DNA of 64,000 bases from Rubrivivax gelatinosus (GCF_004340905.1 NZ_SLXD01000002.1:310001-374000); one strand, 5' to 3'. Positions 39,538-48,975 are shown, counted from the stretch's first letter. Made by a program: numbers and translations. Notes: generated by a model from the letters alone, not told the origin.

Positions 39538-40419
39538 ATGGACACGCCCACCCTGCCCCCTCCCCCGACGCTGCGCCAGCGGCTGCAGCAACCCGGCCTC
39601 GTCGTCGCGCCCGGCGTGCACGACATGGTCTCGCTGCGCCAGGCCGACGCGCTCGGTTTCGACGCGCTCTACATGACCGGCTTCGGCACCGTGGCCAGCC
39701 ATCTCGGGCTGCCCGACGCCGGCCTGGCGACCTACACCGACATGCTCGGCCGCGTGCGCCAGATGGCCTCGCTGGCGCGCACGCCGCTGATCGCCGACGG
39801 CGACACCGGCTACGGCGGCCTGCTCAACGTCGCGCACACGGTGCGCGGCTACGAGGCGGCCGGCGCCCAGGCCATCCAGCTCGAGGACCAGGAGTCGCCG
39901 AAGAAGTGCGGCCACACGCCCGGCCGCCGCGTCGTGCCGGCCGACGAGATGGTGAAGAAGATCCGCGTCGCCGCTGACGCGCGCCGCAGCGCCGACTTCC
40001 TGATCATCGCGCGCACCGACGCGCGCACCACGCTCGGCCTGGACGAGGCCTTGCGCCGCGCCGAGGCCTATGCGCGTGCCGGCGCCGACATCCTGTTCGT
40101 CGAGTCGCCCGAGAGCGTCGACGAGATGCGCCGCATCGGCCAGGCGGTCGACCGGCCGCTGCTGGCCAACATGGTCGAAGGCGGGCGCACGCCCGTGCTG
40201 GCGCGCGCCGAACTGGAGGCGCTGGGCTACCGCATCGCGATCTTCCCGGTCAGCGCGCTGCTGGCGGCGACGCAGGCGATGCGCGCCGTCTACCGCCACC
40301 TGCGCGAACACGGTTCGAGCGCCGGCATGGCGCAGCCGCTGATGGACTTCGGCACGCTGACCACGCTGATGGGCTTCCCGGAGGTGCACGCCTTCGAGCG
40401 CCGCTGGGCCGAGGACTGA
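39538..40419 (+). CDS. Isocitrate lyase/PEP mutase family protein (PrpB-like)
   Basis: The 293-residue TIM-barrel protein belongs to the methylisocitrate lyase/PEP mutase superfamily, whose members cleave or form C-C or C-P bonds of 2-oxo or hydroxy acids. It has DGDTGYG (residues 87-93, metal ligands), QLEDQ, and the catalytic loop PKKCGH with Cys124. That loop is typical of lyases such as methylisocitrate or dimethylmalate lyase and is not expected in PEP mutases. Neither prpC nor acnD is adjacent, and a Bug receptor follows, so the natural substrate is probably another dicarboxylate. The start ATG 39538 is chosen; ATG 39529 would precede the predicted transcription start. Confidence 0.85.
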   Translation: MDTPTLPPPPTLRQRLQQPGLVVAPGVHDMVSLRQADALGFDALYMTGFGTVASHLGLPDAGLATYTDMLGRVRQMASLARTPLIADGDTGYGGLLNVAHTVRGYEAAGAQAIQLEDQESPKKCGHTPGRRVVPADEMVKKIRVAADARRSADFLIIARTDARTTLGLDEALRRAEAYARAGADILFVESPESVDEMRRIGQAVDRPLLANMVEGGRTPVLARAELEALGYRIAIFPVSALLAATQAMRAVYRHLREHGSSAGMAQPLMDFGTLTTLMGFPEVHAFERRWAED

Positions 40420-40445
40420 ACACCAAACGACAAGAGGAGACGACG

Positions 40446-41432
40446 ATGCACAAGACGACGAACCGCCGCCGAACGCTGGCGGCCCTGGCCGCCGGCCTGG
40501 CGCTGGCAGCGCTGGCCGGCCCTGCGAGCGCGCAGGCGCCCTACCCCAACAAGCCGATCCGGCTGATCGTGCCCTTCGTGCCCGGCGGCGTCACCGACGC
40601 CAGCGGCCGGCTGATCGCCGACGCGCTGGGCCGCCGCCTGGGCCAGCAGGTCGTCGTCGACAACAAGCCCGGCGCCAGCGGCAACATCGGCAGCGCCCAG
40701 GCGGCGCAGGCGCCGGCCGACGGCTACACGCTGCTGCTGGGCTTCGACGGCACGCTGGTCATCAACCCGCACATCTTCGCCAAGGTGCCGTTCGACACGC
40801 AGAAGGACTTCGTGCCGGTCGGCAAGATCGGCGACGCGACGCTGATCCTCGTCGCCCACCCCTCGCTGCCGGCGAACACGCTGCAGGACGTCATCGCGCT
40901 GTCGAAGACCCAGCCGCTGGCCTACGGCACCTCGGGCATCGGCGGCACGCCGCACGTCGCCGGCGAGATGCTGGCGCAGCGCACCGGCGCGCGGCTCGAA
41001 CACGTGCCCTACAAGGGCGGTGGCCAGGCGATGACCGACGTGATGGGCGGCGCGATCCCGCTGGTCTACACCGCCGTCGCCGGCGCGCACGCCCACGTCA
41101 AGGCCGGCAAGCTGAAGGCGATCGCGGTGTCCAGCGCGCGCCGCAGCAGTTCGCTGCCCGACGTGCCGACCTTCGCCGAAGCCGGCGTGCCCGACTTCGT
41201 CGTCGACAGCTGGGTCGGCCTGCTGGCACCGGCGGCCACGCCGCCGGCCATCGTCGCGCGCCTGAACACCGAACTCAACGCGGTGCTCAACGACCCGGCG
41301 GTGCGCGACAAGCTCGCCGTGCTGGGCATCGAGCCGCGGCCGGGCACGCCGGACCAGTTCCGCGTCGCGATGCAGCGCGACTTCGCCGCCTACGGGCCGA
41401 TCGTCAGGAAGGCCGGCATCCGCCTGGAGTGA
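40446..41432 (+). CDS. Bug/TctC-family periplasmic substrate-binding protein
   Basis: Bug receptors bind carboxylates or other small acids in the periplasm, sometimes for tripartite tricarboxylate transporters. The 328-residue protein has a signal peptide (twin basic start MHKTTNRRRTLAAL, cleavage near GPASAQA) and the hallmark YPNKPIRLIVPFVPGG. It then has VDNKPGASGNIG and the LPDVPTFAEAGVPDF motif near residue 240. No TctA or TctB is nearby, as is common for orphan Bug proteins in Burkholderiales. It follows the PrpB-like gene by 26 bp and should share its promoter, so its ligand may be the lyase substrate. Confidence 0.93.
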   Translation: MHKTTNRRRTLAALAAGLALAALAGPASAQAPYPNKPIRLIVPFVPGGVTDASGRLIADALGRRLGQQVVVDNKPGASGNIGSAQAAQAPADGYTLLLGFDGTLVINPHIFAKVPFDTQKDFVPVGKIGDATLILVAHPSLPANTLQDVIALSKTQPLAYGTSGIGGTPHVAGEMLAQRTGARLEHVPYKGGGQAMTDVMGGAIPLVYTAVAGAHAHVKAGKLKAIAVSSARRSSSLPDVPTFAEAGVPDFVVDSWVGLLAPAATPPAIVARLNTELNAVLNDPAVRDKLAVLGIEPRPGTPDQFRVAMQRDFAAYGPIVRKAGIRLE

Positions 41433-42714
41433 AGGCCTCGGGGAAGTGGCGCGCGTACCAGCCACGCGCGCCCTCGTGGTCCTGGCGCAGGAACAGCGCC
41501 AGCCCCGGCACGGCCATCAGCAGCAGGCCGCTGGCGGCGAAGCCCGCGGCCAGCAGCAGGTAGACCGCCGGTACCTCGGCGATGCCCAGCAGCGCGCCGC
41601 CCAGCGCCGGCGCCAGCGTCGCGGCGAGGTGGGCGATCGCCAGGTGCGCGGCGCTCATCCGGGCGCGGTAGTCCTCGGGCATCGCCAGCATGCGGTGCGT
41701 CTGGCCGACGAGCTGCGTCACCGACATGCCCAGGCCGATGACGGCGAACAGCGCGACCAGCCCCGGCGCCCAGCGGCACAGGCCGATGCCGGCGATCGCC
41801 AGCGCGCAGGCCTGAACCGCGAGGGCGAGGGCCCTGACCCGCCCGGCGCGCTCGATCAGCGCCGGCGCCAGCCCGGCGACGCCGGCCAGCAGCCCCAGCG
41901 ACATCGCCGCGCTGCAGGCGCCGAACCAGGCCGCCGACAGCCCCAGCCCCTGGATGCGCAGCGGCAGCAGCAGCCCGGTGGCCGGCAGCAGGCACATCAT
42001 CATCAAGGCGCCGACCAGCGTCCACCAGCGGTCCAGCCGCACCCGCCACTTGGCGCGCAGGCCGGCCGCCATCTCGTCGAACCAGCCGCGGCTCGGCGCC
42101 GCGCCGGCCGGGCGCCGGGCCGAGCCGACGTTCCAGGCCGCCAGCGCGGCGAAGACGAACAGCATCAGGTTCAGCACCATCGCCGCCTCCAGCCCGGCGC
42201 CGGCGAGCACGACGCCGCCCAGCCCAGGCCCCAGCAGCCCGCCCAGCGCCTGGGCGCCGCGGCGCAAGCGGATCGCCGCCGGCAGTTCCTCCGCCGGCAG
42301 CAGCTCGGGCAGGATGCTGGCTTCGGCCGGCCAGAGCAGCGCCGTCGCCGCCACCGACAGCAGGCTGCAGGCGCAGATCAGCCCCAGGTCGTAGACGCCG
42401 GCCGCGCACAGCAGCGTGATGACCAGCGCATCGAGCACCAGCACCAGCTTGCCCAGGCGGATCAGCCGGCGCTTGGGCCAGCGATCGCCGGCCGGCGACA
42501 GCAGCGGCGTCACCAGCAGCGCGGCGAAGGCGGTGATCGCGCCATAACGCGCCAGCGCCTCGGCGCCGCCTTCGCGGCTGATCCACCAGGCCAGCGCCAG
42601 GTGCATGGCCGCAGCGGCGAGCAGGCCGAACAGCTCGCCCAGCATCAGCCGGCGCACCGGCACGGGAATCGAGCGCCAGGCGGCGGGCAGGGTCGGGAGC
42701 AGGCGTTCGGTCAT
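41404..42714 (-). CDS. Major facilitator superfamily transporter
   Basis: The 436-residue protein has about 12 hydrophobic spans. It carries an MFS-like loop 2-3 region (SPAGDRWPKRRLIRLGK) and similar spans in both halves, without a clear substrate motif. It resembles the enterobactin exporter-like (EntS/MFS_3) group in layout, with a short N terminus and a charged C-terminal tail (RQDHEGARGWYARHFPE). It overlaps the convergent Bug gene by 29 bp at its 3' end. It diverges from a MocR-type regulator 141 bp away, which likely controls it. Confidence 0.85.
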   Translation of the reverse strand: MTERLLPTLPAAWRSIPVPVRRLMLGELFGLLAAAAMHLALAWWISREGGAEALARYGAITAFAALLVTPLLSPAGDRWPKRRLIRLGKLVLVLDALVITLLCAAGVYDLGLICACSLLSVAATALLWPAEASILPELLPAEELPAAIRLRRGAQALGGLLGPGLGGVVLAGAGLEAAMVLNLMLFVFAALAAWNVGSARRPAGAAPSRGWFDEMAAGLRAKWRVRLDRWWTLVGALMMMCLLPATGLLLPLRIQGLGLSAAWFGACSAAMSLGLLAGVAGLAPALIERAGRVRALALAVQACALAIAGIGLCRWAPGLVALFAVIGLGMSVTQLVGQTHRMLAMPEDYRARMSAAHLAIAHLAATLAPALGGALLGIAEVPAVYLLLAAGFAASGLLLMAVPGLALFLRQDHEGARGWYARHFPEAFTPGGCRPS

Positions 42715-42788
42715 GCGCTGCACTCTAGGCAGCGCGGCCGGCGCGCGTAAGCCACAGCAGCCGCCTCCGGCGCCGCATGCAGCGGCCG

Positions 42789-42848
42789 CTGTATCGACCC
42801 AGGCGACGGATCTCTGTATCGATCCAGAAGCGGTGCGCCGGCGTATCG
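42789..42848. promoter_or_regulatory. GTATCG repeats between MFS and MocR-like genes
   Basis: CTGTATCGACCCAG (42789-42802) and CTGTATCGATCCAG (42814-42827) are direct repeats with one mismatch, 25 bp apart. The second is itself nearly palindromic. A third GTATCG lies at 42843-42848, eight bases before the regulator ATG. MocR regulators usually bind paired direct repeats, so this is a likely operator for both genes. Confidence 0.6.
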
Positions 42849-42855
42849 TCGCGCC

Positions 42856-44268
42856 ATGTCCGAACGCCCCACCCGCTACCGCAGCCTGGCCGAGGACCTG
42901 GCGCGTGCGCTGCATGAAGGACGCTATCCGCCGGGCTCGCAGCTGCCCTCGGTGCGCCAGCTGTGCGCCGAACACGGCGCCAGCCTGGCGACGGTGACGC
43001 ACGCGCTGCACGAGCTGGAGGACGCCGGGCTGATCGAGGCCCGCGCCCGGCGCGGCCACTTCGTGCGCGGCGCCGTGCGCGCCCCGGTGCCGGCCGGCGG
43101 CCCGTCGCTGGAACTCGAAGGCCGGCGCAAGCGCCTGATCGAGCTGGCGACGACGCGGCCCGACAGCCTGTCGCTGAGCCACCTGGCGCTGCCGGCGGCG
43201 CTGCTGCCGCTGGCCGCGCTGCAGCGCCATCTGCAGCAGGCACTGGCCGCCGACCGCTCGCTGCTGGCCATCGGCAGCGTCTACGGCAGCGACGCGCTGC
43301 GCCAGGCGCTGGCGCACCGCATGCTGCGCGCCGGCTGCGCGGTCGACGCCGAGGACATCGTCGTCACGCACGGCGAAGGCGAGGCGCTGGAGCTCTGCCT
43401 GCGGCTGCTGACGCGCCCGGGCGACATCGTCGCCGTGCCCGAGCCGGGGTCGCTGCGGGCGCTGGAACTGGTCGCCAGCCTGGGCCTGAAGCCGCTGGCG
43501 ATCCCGGCGCCGCAGGACGGCGGCTTCTCGGTGCCGGCGCTGGCCTTCGCGCTGCAGCACCACGACGTGCGCTGCTGCGTCGTCGATCCGAGCTTCGACA
43601 CCGTGCGCGGCAGCCGCATGCCCGACGCGGCGCGCGAGCAGCTCGCCGCGCTGCTGCGCGAGCACCGCCTGCCGCTGATCGAATGCGAGCTGATGGGCGA
43701 GCTGCAGCGCAGCGGCGAGCGCCCGCGCCCGGTCAAGGCCTGGGACACCGAAGACCGCGTGCTCTACTGCGCCAGCCTGGCCTGCGTCACCGGCGCGGGC
43801 TTCAGCGTCGGTTGGGTGGCCAGCCGGCGCCACCGGCTGCAGCTGCGCGCCGCACGCGCGGTGCACGGCGAGCTGCTGTCGCCGCTGACCGACGCCGCGC
43901 TCGCCGGGTTCCTCGCCGACCGCGGCTACGAGACGCATCTGCGCCGCCTGCGGCGCACGCTGGCCGCGCAGACCGAGGCCTGGGTCGAGGCCGCGCGCCG
44001 CTGGCTGCCGCCGGACACGCGCGTCACGCCGGGTGAAGGCGGCTACGTGATCTGGGTCGAGCTGCCGCCGGGAGTCGACAGCGCCGCGCTGCTGCCGCGA
44101 CTGCGCGAACGCGGCTACGGCTTCGTGCCGGGTACGGCCTTCGGCGCCGGTGCGGCACTCGCCAGCGGGCTGCGGCTGAGCGCCGCCCACCCGCTGGACG
44201 CACAGCGCGAGCAAGGCCTGCGCCGGCTCGGCGAGCTGTTGCGCGAACCGGGCCGTGACACGGCATGA
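42856..44268 (+). CDS. MocR/GntR-type regulator with degenerate aminotransferase domain
   Basis: The 470-residue protein has a GntR winged helix (about residues 5-72, with PPGSQLPSVRQL and DAGLIEARARRGHFV). A class I aminotransferase-like domain follows, the MocR architecture in which PLP acts as effector cofactor. All expected PLP contacts are changed here: the Schiff-base Lys is Cys310 (CASLACVTGAGFSVGW), the NPTG motif reads TVRG (249-252), the Asp/Tyr pair reads E278/L279, and the stacking Tyr is Ser199. The substrate-carboxylate Arg440 is kept. The frame is intact, so this is probably a functional regulator that no longer uses PLP. It diverges from an MFS gene. Confidence 0.9.
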   Translation: MSERPTRYRSLAEDLARALHEGRYPPGSQLPSVRQLCAEHGASLATVTHALHELEDAGLIEARARRGHFVRGAVRAPVPAGGPSLELEGRRKRLIELATTRPDSLSLSHLALPAALLPLAALQRHLQQALAADRSLLAIGSVYGSDALRQALAHRMLRAGCAVDAEDIVVTHGEGEALELCLRLLTRPGDIVAVPEPGSLRALELVASLGLKPLAIPAPQDGGFSVPALAFALQHHDVRCCVVDPSFDTVRGSRMPDAAREQLAALLREHRLPLIECELMGELQRSGERPRPVKAWDTEDRVLYCASLACVTGAGFSVGWVASRRHRLQLRAARAVHGELLSPLTDAALAGFLADRGYETHLRRLRRTLAAQTEAWVEAARRWLPPDTRVTPGEGGYVIWVELPPGVDSAALLPRLRERGYGFVPGTAFGAGAALASGLRLSAAHPLDAQREQGLRRLGELLREPGRDTA

Positions 44269-44316
44269 CCTGCGCCACCGCGCCGGCGCACGACAGGTCG
44301 CGCCACCGCTGAAGAT

Positions 44317-44382
44317 CGTGCCCTCGGGCACGTGAAGCACGCTTCACAGAACGGCAAACAGGCCCTGGCGCCCGAGCGCCAG
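44317..44382. promoter_or_regulatory. Three successive inverted repeats upstream of macA
   Basis: CGTGCCC-TC-GGGCACG (44317-44332) and GTGAAGC-AC-GCTTCAC (44332-44347) are back-to-back palindromes of identical design, sharing one base. CTGGCGC-CCGA-GCGCCAG follows (44365-44382). There is no T run, so they look more like operators or RNA hairpins than a terminator for the preceding gene. Confidence 0.5.
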
Positions 44383-44414
44383 AGTCGGCGGTCGTTCCCG
44401 CTACCCGCCTGCCG

Positions 44415-45629
44415 ATGAACCCCACGACCGCCCGCCGGCTGCGCTACGGCGTCGCCGGCCTGGCGCTGCTGATCGCCGCCATCGCGGCGCAGCGCCTCGT
44501 CTTCTCCCGCCCCGAACCACCGGCGCTGATCACCGCGCCGGTCACACGCGCCGACCTGCTGGACACGGTGCTGGCCAACGGCACGCTCGAGGCCTTCAAG
44601 CAGGTCAGCGTCGGCGCCCAGGTCTCGGGCCAGGTGAAGTCGCTGAAGGTGGCGCTGGGCGACGACGTCAGGAAGGGCCAGCTCGTCGCCGAGATCGACT
44701 CGATGACGCAGCAGAACACGCTGCGCAACGCGCGTGCGGCGCTGGCCAGCGTGCTGGCGCAGCAACGTTCGGCGCAGGCGACGCTGGCCCAGGCGCGGCG
44801 CACGCTGGCGCGTCAGCAGCAGATGCGCCGCAGCGAGGCCAGCGCGCCGGCCGACCTGGAATCGGCCCAGGAAGCCGTCGAGGTCGCCGAGGCCGAGGTC
44901 GCCGCGCTGCAGGCACAGCTGGAGCAGGCCCGCATCAGCGTCGACACCGCCGAGGTCAACCTCGGCTACACACGCATCACCTCGCCGATCGACGGCCAGG
45001 TCGTGGCCATCGTCACCGAGGAAGGCACGACGGTGAACGCCAACCAGTCGACGCCGACGATCCTGATCGTCGCCCAGGTCGACACGATGACCGTCAAGGC
45101 CTCGATCTCCGAGGCCGACGTCACCAGCGTCAAGCCGGGCCAGAAGGCCTGGTTCACGATCCTCGGCGAGCCGCGCCGGCGCTTCGAGGCCCGGCTGCGC
45201 ACCGTCGAGCCCGCCACCGACAGCATCAGCTCGACCTCGACCTCGAGCAGCAGCACCTCGAGCACCTCGTCGACGACCAGCGCCACGGCGATCTACTACA
45301 ACGGCAAGTTCGAGGTGCCCAACCCCGACCGCCTGCTGCGCATCTCGATGACCGCCGAGGTGCACCTCGTGCGCGGCGAGGCCCGGGGCGCGCTGAGCAT
45401 TCCCGTCGGCGCGCTGGGTGCGCACCAGGACGACGGCCGCACGCTGGTGCAGGTGCTCGGCGCCGACGGCATGCCGCAGCCGCGCGCGGTGCGCATCGGC
45501 CTGAACAACAACGTCGCCGCCCAGGTGCTCGACGGGCTGAAGGAAGGCGAGCGCGTGGTGCTCGGCAACGCCGCCTCGCCGACGGCGTCCACCAGCGGCC
45601 GGCGCATGGGCCCGCCGCCGATGTTCTGA
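44415..45629 (+). CDS. macA: MacA-type periplasmic adaptor
   Basis: MacA is the membrane-fusion protein that joins the MacB ABC transporter to a TolC-like exit duct. The 404-residue protein has an N-terminal membrane anchor (about residues 10-28), a split biotinyl/lipoyl domain ([19 protein letters not shown] and [17 protein letters not shown]), a coiled-coil hairpin (about 90-180), and a beta-barrel and membrane-proximal domain. A Ser/Thr-rich loop (about residues 270-290) sits in the barrel. It is followed by macB (2 bp gap) and an outer-membrane factor, giving a complete tripartite pump. The substrate is unknown; family members export macrolides, peptides or siderophores. Confidence 0.94.
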   Translation: MNPTTARRLRYGVAGLALLIAAIAAQRLVFSRPEPPALITAPVTRADLLDTVLANGTLEAFKQVSVGAQVSGQVKSLKVALGDDVRKGQLVAEIDSMTQQNTLRNARAALASVLAQQRSAQATLAQARRTLARQQQMRRSEASAPADLESAQEAVEVAEAEVAALQAQLEQARISVDTAEVNLGYTRITSPIDGQVVAIVTEEGTTVNANQSTPTILIVAQVDTMTVKASISEADVTSVKPGQKAWFTILGEPRRRFEARLRTVEPATDSISSTSTSSSSTSSTSSTTSATAIYYNGKFEVPNPDRLLRISMTAEVHLVRGEARGALSIPVGALGAHQDDGRTLVQVLGADGMPQPRAVRIGLNNNVAAQVLDGLKEGERVVLGNAASPTASTSGRRMGPPPMF

Positions 45630-45631
45630 CG

Positions 45632-47593
45632 ATGGCCGGCCCCCACGAGAGCGCCACGCCGCTGCTGTCGCTGCGCGGCGTCTGGCGCGAGTACCCCGCC
45701 GGCGACGGCACGATCGCCGCGCTGCGCGCGCTGGACCTGGACATCGCCGCCGGCGAGATGGTGGCCATCGTCGGCCAGTCGGGCTCGGGCAAGTCGACGC
45801 TGATGAACGTGCTCGGCTGCCTGGACCAGCCGACGCGCGGCCGCTACACGATCGCCGGCCGCGAGGTCGCCAGCCTGGCACCCGACGAACTGGCGGCACT
45901 GCGCCGCGAGCACTTCGGCTTCGTCTTCCAGCGCTACCACCTGCTGTCGGACCTGACGGCGCAGGGCAACGTCGAGATGCCCGCGGTCTACGCCGGCAAC
46001 GCACGCGCCGAGCGCCAGGAGCGGGCGCGCACGCTGCTGCAGCGCCTGGGCATGGCCGACCGCCTGGGCCACGTGCCGGGCAAGCTCTCGGGCGGCCAGC
46101 AGCAGCGCGTGTCGATCGCCCGGGCGCTGATGAACGGCGGCGAGGTGATCCTCGCCGACGAGCCCACCGGCGCGCTGGACAGCGCCTCGGGCGCCGAGGT
46201 GATGCGCATCCTGGCCGAGCTGCACGCCCAGGGCCACACCGTCATCCTCGTCACCCACGACATGGGCGTGGCGCGGCACGCGCGGCGCATCGTCGAGATC
46301 AAGGATGGCGTCATCGTCGCCGACAGCGGCCGCCCGGCGGACCACGCGGCGCCGGCGACGGCGCGCGCCGACGTCCGCCGCGGCCGCGGCGCCTGGCTCG
46401 ACGGCCTGCGCGAGGCGCTGCACATGGCGCTGCTGGCGATGAACGCCCACCGCCTGCGCACGCTGCTGACGATGCTCGGCATCATCATCGGCATCGCCTC
46501 GGTGGTGTCGGTCGTCGCACTCGGCGAGGGCTCGCGGCGCAAGGTGCTGGCCGACATCAGCAGCATCGGCACCAACACCGTCGAGGTCTTCTCCGGCCAG
46601 GGTTTCGGCGACCCGCGTTCGGCGCGCATCCAGACGCTCAGACCTGCCGACGCCGACGCGCTGGCCGAACAGGGTTTCGTCGACAGCGTGACGCCCAACG
46701 TGCAGACCTCGCTGACGGCGCGCTTCGGCAACGTCGACGCCTCGGCCAGCGTCAGCGGCGTGGGCGACCAGTACTTCCGCGTCAAGGGCCTGAAGCTCGC
46801 CGACGGCACGGCCTTCGGCGCCGACGCGATCGAGCGCTACGCGCAGGTGGCCGTCATCGACGACAACACGCGCAAGAAGCTGTTCCCGACGACCGAGCCG
46901 GTCGGCCAGGTGATCTTCCTGGGCAGCATGCCGGTGACGGTGATCGGCGTCACGGCCAGGAAGGACAGCGCCTTCGGCCCCAACAGCGAGAGCCTGAACG
47001 TCTTCGTGCCCTACACGACGGCGATGCGGCGGCTGATCGGCCAGGGCTATCTGCGCAGCATCACCGTGCGCGTCGCCGACCACGCGCCGATGGACGCCGC
47101 CGCGCAGGGCATCGGCCAGCTGCTCGAACGCCGCCACGGCCGCGTCGACTTCTACGTGCTCAACACCGACAGCATCCGCCAGACGATCGAGAGCACGACA
47201 CGCACGCTGACGCTGCTGATCGCGTCGATCGCGGTGATCTCGCTGGTCGTCGGCGGCATCGGCGTGATGAACATCATGCTGGTCAGCGTCACCGAACGCA
47301 CCGCCGAGATCGGCGTGCGCATGGCCGTCGGCGCGCGCCGGCGCGACATCCAGCAGCAGTTCCTGATCGAGGCGGTGCTGGTCTGCCTGCTCGGCGGCGC
47401 GCTGGGCATCGCCTCGGCGCTGGCCTTCGGCGCGGTGTTCTCGCGCTTCAGCCAGGACTTCAGCCTCGCCTTCTCGCCGCTGGCGATGCTCGCCGCCTTC
47501 GGCTGCGCGACGCTGATCGGCGTCGTCTTCGGCTGGCTGCCGGCACGCAACGCCTCGCGCCTGGACCCCGTCGAGGCCCTGGCCCGCGATTGA
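45632..47593 (+). CDS. macB: MacB-type ABC exporter, fused ATPase and permease
   Basis: MacB couples ATP hydrolysis to periplasmic transport through MacA and an outer-membrane factor. The 653-residue protein has an N-terminal ATPase with Walker [10 protein letters not shown], signature LSGGQQQR, Walker [13 protein letters not shown] and H-loop LVTHD. The first membrane span follows ([23 protein letters not shown], about residue 270), then a large periplasmic domain. Three C-terminal spans contain the FtsX-type core ([21 protein letters not shown]). It lies between macA and the outer-membrane factor gene. Confidence 0.96.
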   Translation: MAGPHESATPLLSLRGVWREYPAGDGTIAALRALDLDIAAGEMVAIVGQSGSGKSTLMNVLGCLDQPTRGRYTIAGREVASLAPDELAALRREHFGFVFQRYHLLSDLTAQGNVEMPAVYAGNARAERQERARTLLQRLGMADRLGHVPGKLSGGQQQRVSIARALMNGGEVILADEPTGALDSASGAEVMRILAELHAQGHTVILVTHDMGVARHARRIVEIKDGVIVADSGRPADHAAPATARADVRRGRGAWLDGLREALHMALLAMNAHRLRTLLTMLGIIIGIASVVSVVALGEGSRRKVLADISSIGTNTVEVFSGQGFGDPRSARIQTLRPADADALAEQGFVDSVTPNVQTSLTARFGNVDASASVSGVGDQYFRVKGLKLADGTAFGADAIERYAQVAVIDDNTRKKLFPTTEPVGQVIFLGSMPVTVIGVTARKDSAFGPNSESLNVFVPYTTAMRRLIGQGYLRSITVRVADHAPMDAAAQGIGQLLERRHGRVDFYVLNTDSIRQTIESTTRTLTLLIASIAVISLVVGGIGVMNIMLVSVTERTAEIGVRMAVGARRRDIQQQFLIEAVLVCLLGGALGIASALAFGAVFSRFSQDFSLAFSPLAMLAAFGCATLIGVVFGWLPARNASRLDPVEALARD

Positions 47594-47607
47594 ACCCGAC
47601 CCCCGTG

Positions 47608-48975
47608 ATGACCTCCGCCCGCCCTCTCCTGCTGCTGCCGCTGGCGCTGCTGGCCGCCTGCTCGGCGCTGCGCACGCCTTACGAACCGCCCGCCACCGCG
47701 CTGCCGGCCGCCTGGTCCGGGCCCGCCGAAGCGGCCACTGCCGCGACCGACCCGCGCTGGTGGCGAGCGCTCGGCGACCCCGTGCTCGACCGCTTCGTCG
47801 ACGAGGCGCTGGCGCGCAACACCGACCTGGCGGTGGCCGGCGTCGCGCTGCGCCAGGCGCGGCTGCAGGCCGGCCTGGCCGACAGCGACCGCCGGCCCGG
47901 CCTGAGCGCCAGCGTCAGCAGCCAGGCCGAACGCGGGCTGGACGCGCCGCGCACGACGACGCACGCCTATTCGGCCAGCGTCGGCGCCAGCTGGGAGGCC
48001 GACCTCTGGCAGCGCCTGGGCGCACTCGCCGACGCCGCGCAGCTGGAAGCCGGCGCCAGCGAGCAGGACCGCGCCGCCGCCGCGCTCAGCCTGTCGGGCA
48101 CCGTCGCGACGCTGTACTGGCAGCTCGGCTACCTGAACCAGCGCATCGCCAGCGCCGAGGCCAGCGTCGACACCGCACGCCGCACGCAGGCGCTGGTGCA
48201 GGCGCAGTTCGACGCCGGCGCCGTCGGCGCGCTGGAACGGCACGAAGCCGAGCAGACCGTGCTCGCCCAGCAGGCGACGCTGGAAGACCTGCGCCAGCAG
48301 CGCACCGAGGCGAGACACGCCTTCGCGCTGCTCTTCGACCGCGCCGCCGACGACGTGCCGCCGGCCGCCGAGCCCCAGGCGCTGCCCAGCGCCGCTCTGC
48401 CGGCGCCACGCGCCGGGCTGCCCGCCGAACTGCTGGGCCGGCGCCCGGACCTGCGTGCCGCCGAGCTGCGGCTGCGCAAGACCCTGGCCCAGGGCGACGC
48501 CGTGCGCGCCAGCTACTACCCGACGCTGACGCTCACCGGCAGCCTGGGCGGCAGCAGCAGCGCACTCGGCCAGGTGCTGGCCAACCCGGTGGCCGCACTG
48601 GGCAGCGGACTGGCCCTGCCCTTCCTGAACTGGCGCGAGATGCAGCTGCAGGGCGAGCTGCAGCGCGCCAACTACGAGAGCGCCGCGATCTCGTTTCGCC
48701 AGACGCTGTACGCCGCGGTGGCCGAGGTCGAGGACGCCTTGTCGGCACGCCAGGCGCTGGCGCGCCAGGGCGAGTGGCTCGAAGGCTCGCTGGCCGCGGC
48801 GCAGCGCATCGAGACGCTGTACGAAGCACGCTACCGCGCCGGTGCCGTCGCGCTGCGCACCTGGCTGGACGCGCAGGAGAGCCGCCGCAGCGCCGAGGTC
48901 GCGCTGGCCGAGAACCGGCTCGCGCGGCTGAAGAACCAGGTCACGCTGGTGCAGGCGCTGGGCGGCGCGGGCTGA
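47608..48975 (+). CDS. Outer-membrane efflux lipoprotein, NodT/OprM family
   Basis: This TolC-like protein forms the outer-membrane duct of the MacAB pump. The 455-residue product has a lipoprotein signal (MTSARPLLLLPLALLAAC, lipobox LAAC, Cys18). Two duplicated OEP domains follow, with DPRWWRALGDPVLDRFVDEAL near the start and LLGRRPDLRAAELRLRK at the middle, both typical of NodT-type factors. The frame is open from a TTG at 47590 overlapping macB, but ATG 47608 begins at the signal peptide and is preferred. Confidence 0.94.
   Translation: MTSARPLLLLPLALLAACSALRTPYEPPATALPAAWSGPAEAATAATDPRWWRALGDPVLDRFVDEALARNTDLAVAGVALRQARLQAGLADSDRRPGLSASVSSQAERGLDAPRTTTHAYSASVGASWEADLWQRLGALADAAQLEAGASEQDRAAAALSLSGTVATLYWQLGYLNQRIASAEASVDTARRTQALVQAQFDAGAVGALERHEAEQTVLAQQATLEDLRQQRTEARHAFALLFDRAADDVPPAAEPQALPSAALPAPRAGLPAELLGRRPDLRAAELRLRKTLAQGDAVRASYYPTLTLTGSLGGSSSALGQVLANPVAALGSGLALPFLNWREMQLQGELQRANYESAAISFRQTLYAAVAEVEDALSARQALARQGEWLEGSLAAAQRIETLYEARYRAGAVALRTWLDAQESRRSAEVALAENRLARLKNQVTLVQALGGAG

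Noticed and set aside
42856..44268. Treating the MocR-like gene as a pseudogene
   Set aside because: The frame is uninterrupted over 470 codons, the DNA-binding domain and C-terminal Arg are intact, and paired operator-like repeats precede it. Loss of PLP contacts alone does not make it a pseudogene.
45220..45300. The Ser/Thr-rich stretch in MacA as a frameshift or assembly error
   Set aside because: The frame continues into normal MacA sequence on both sides, and similar Ser/Thr loops occur at this place in other MacA-type adaptors as far as I recall.
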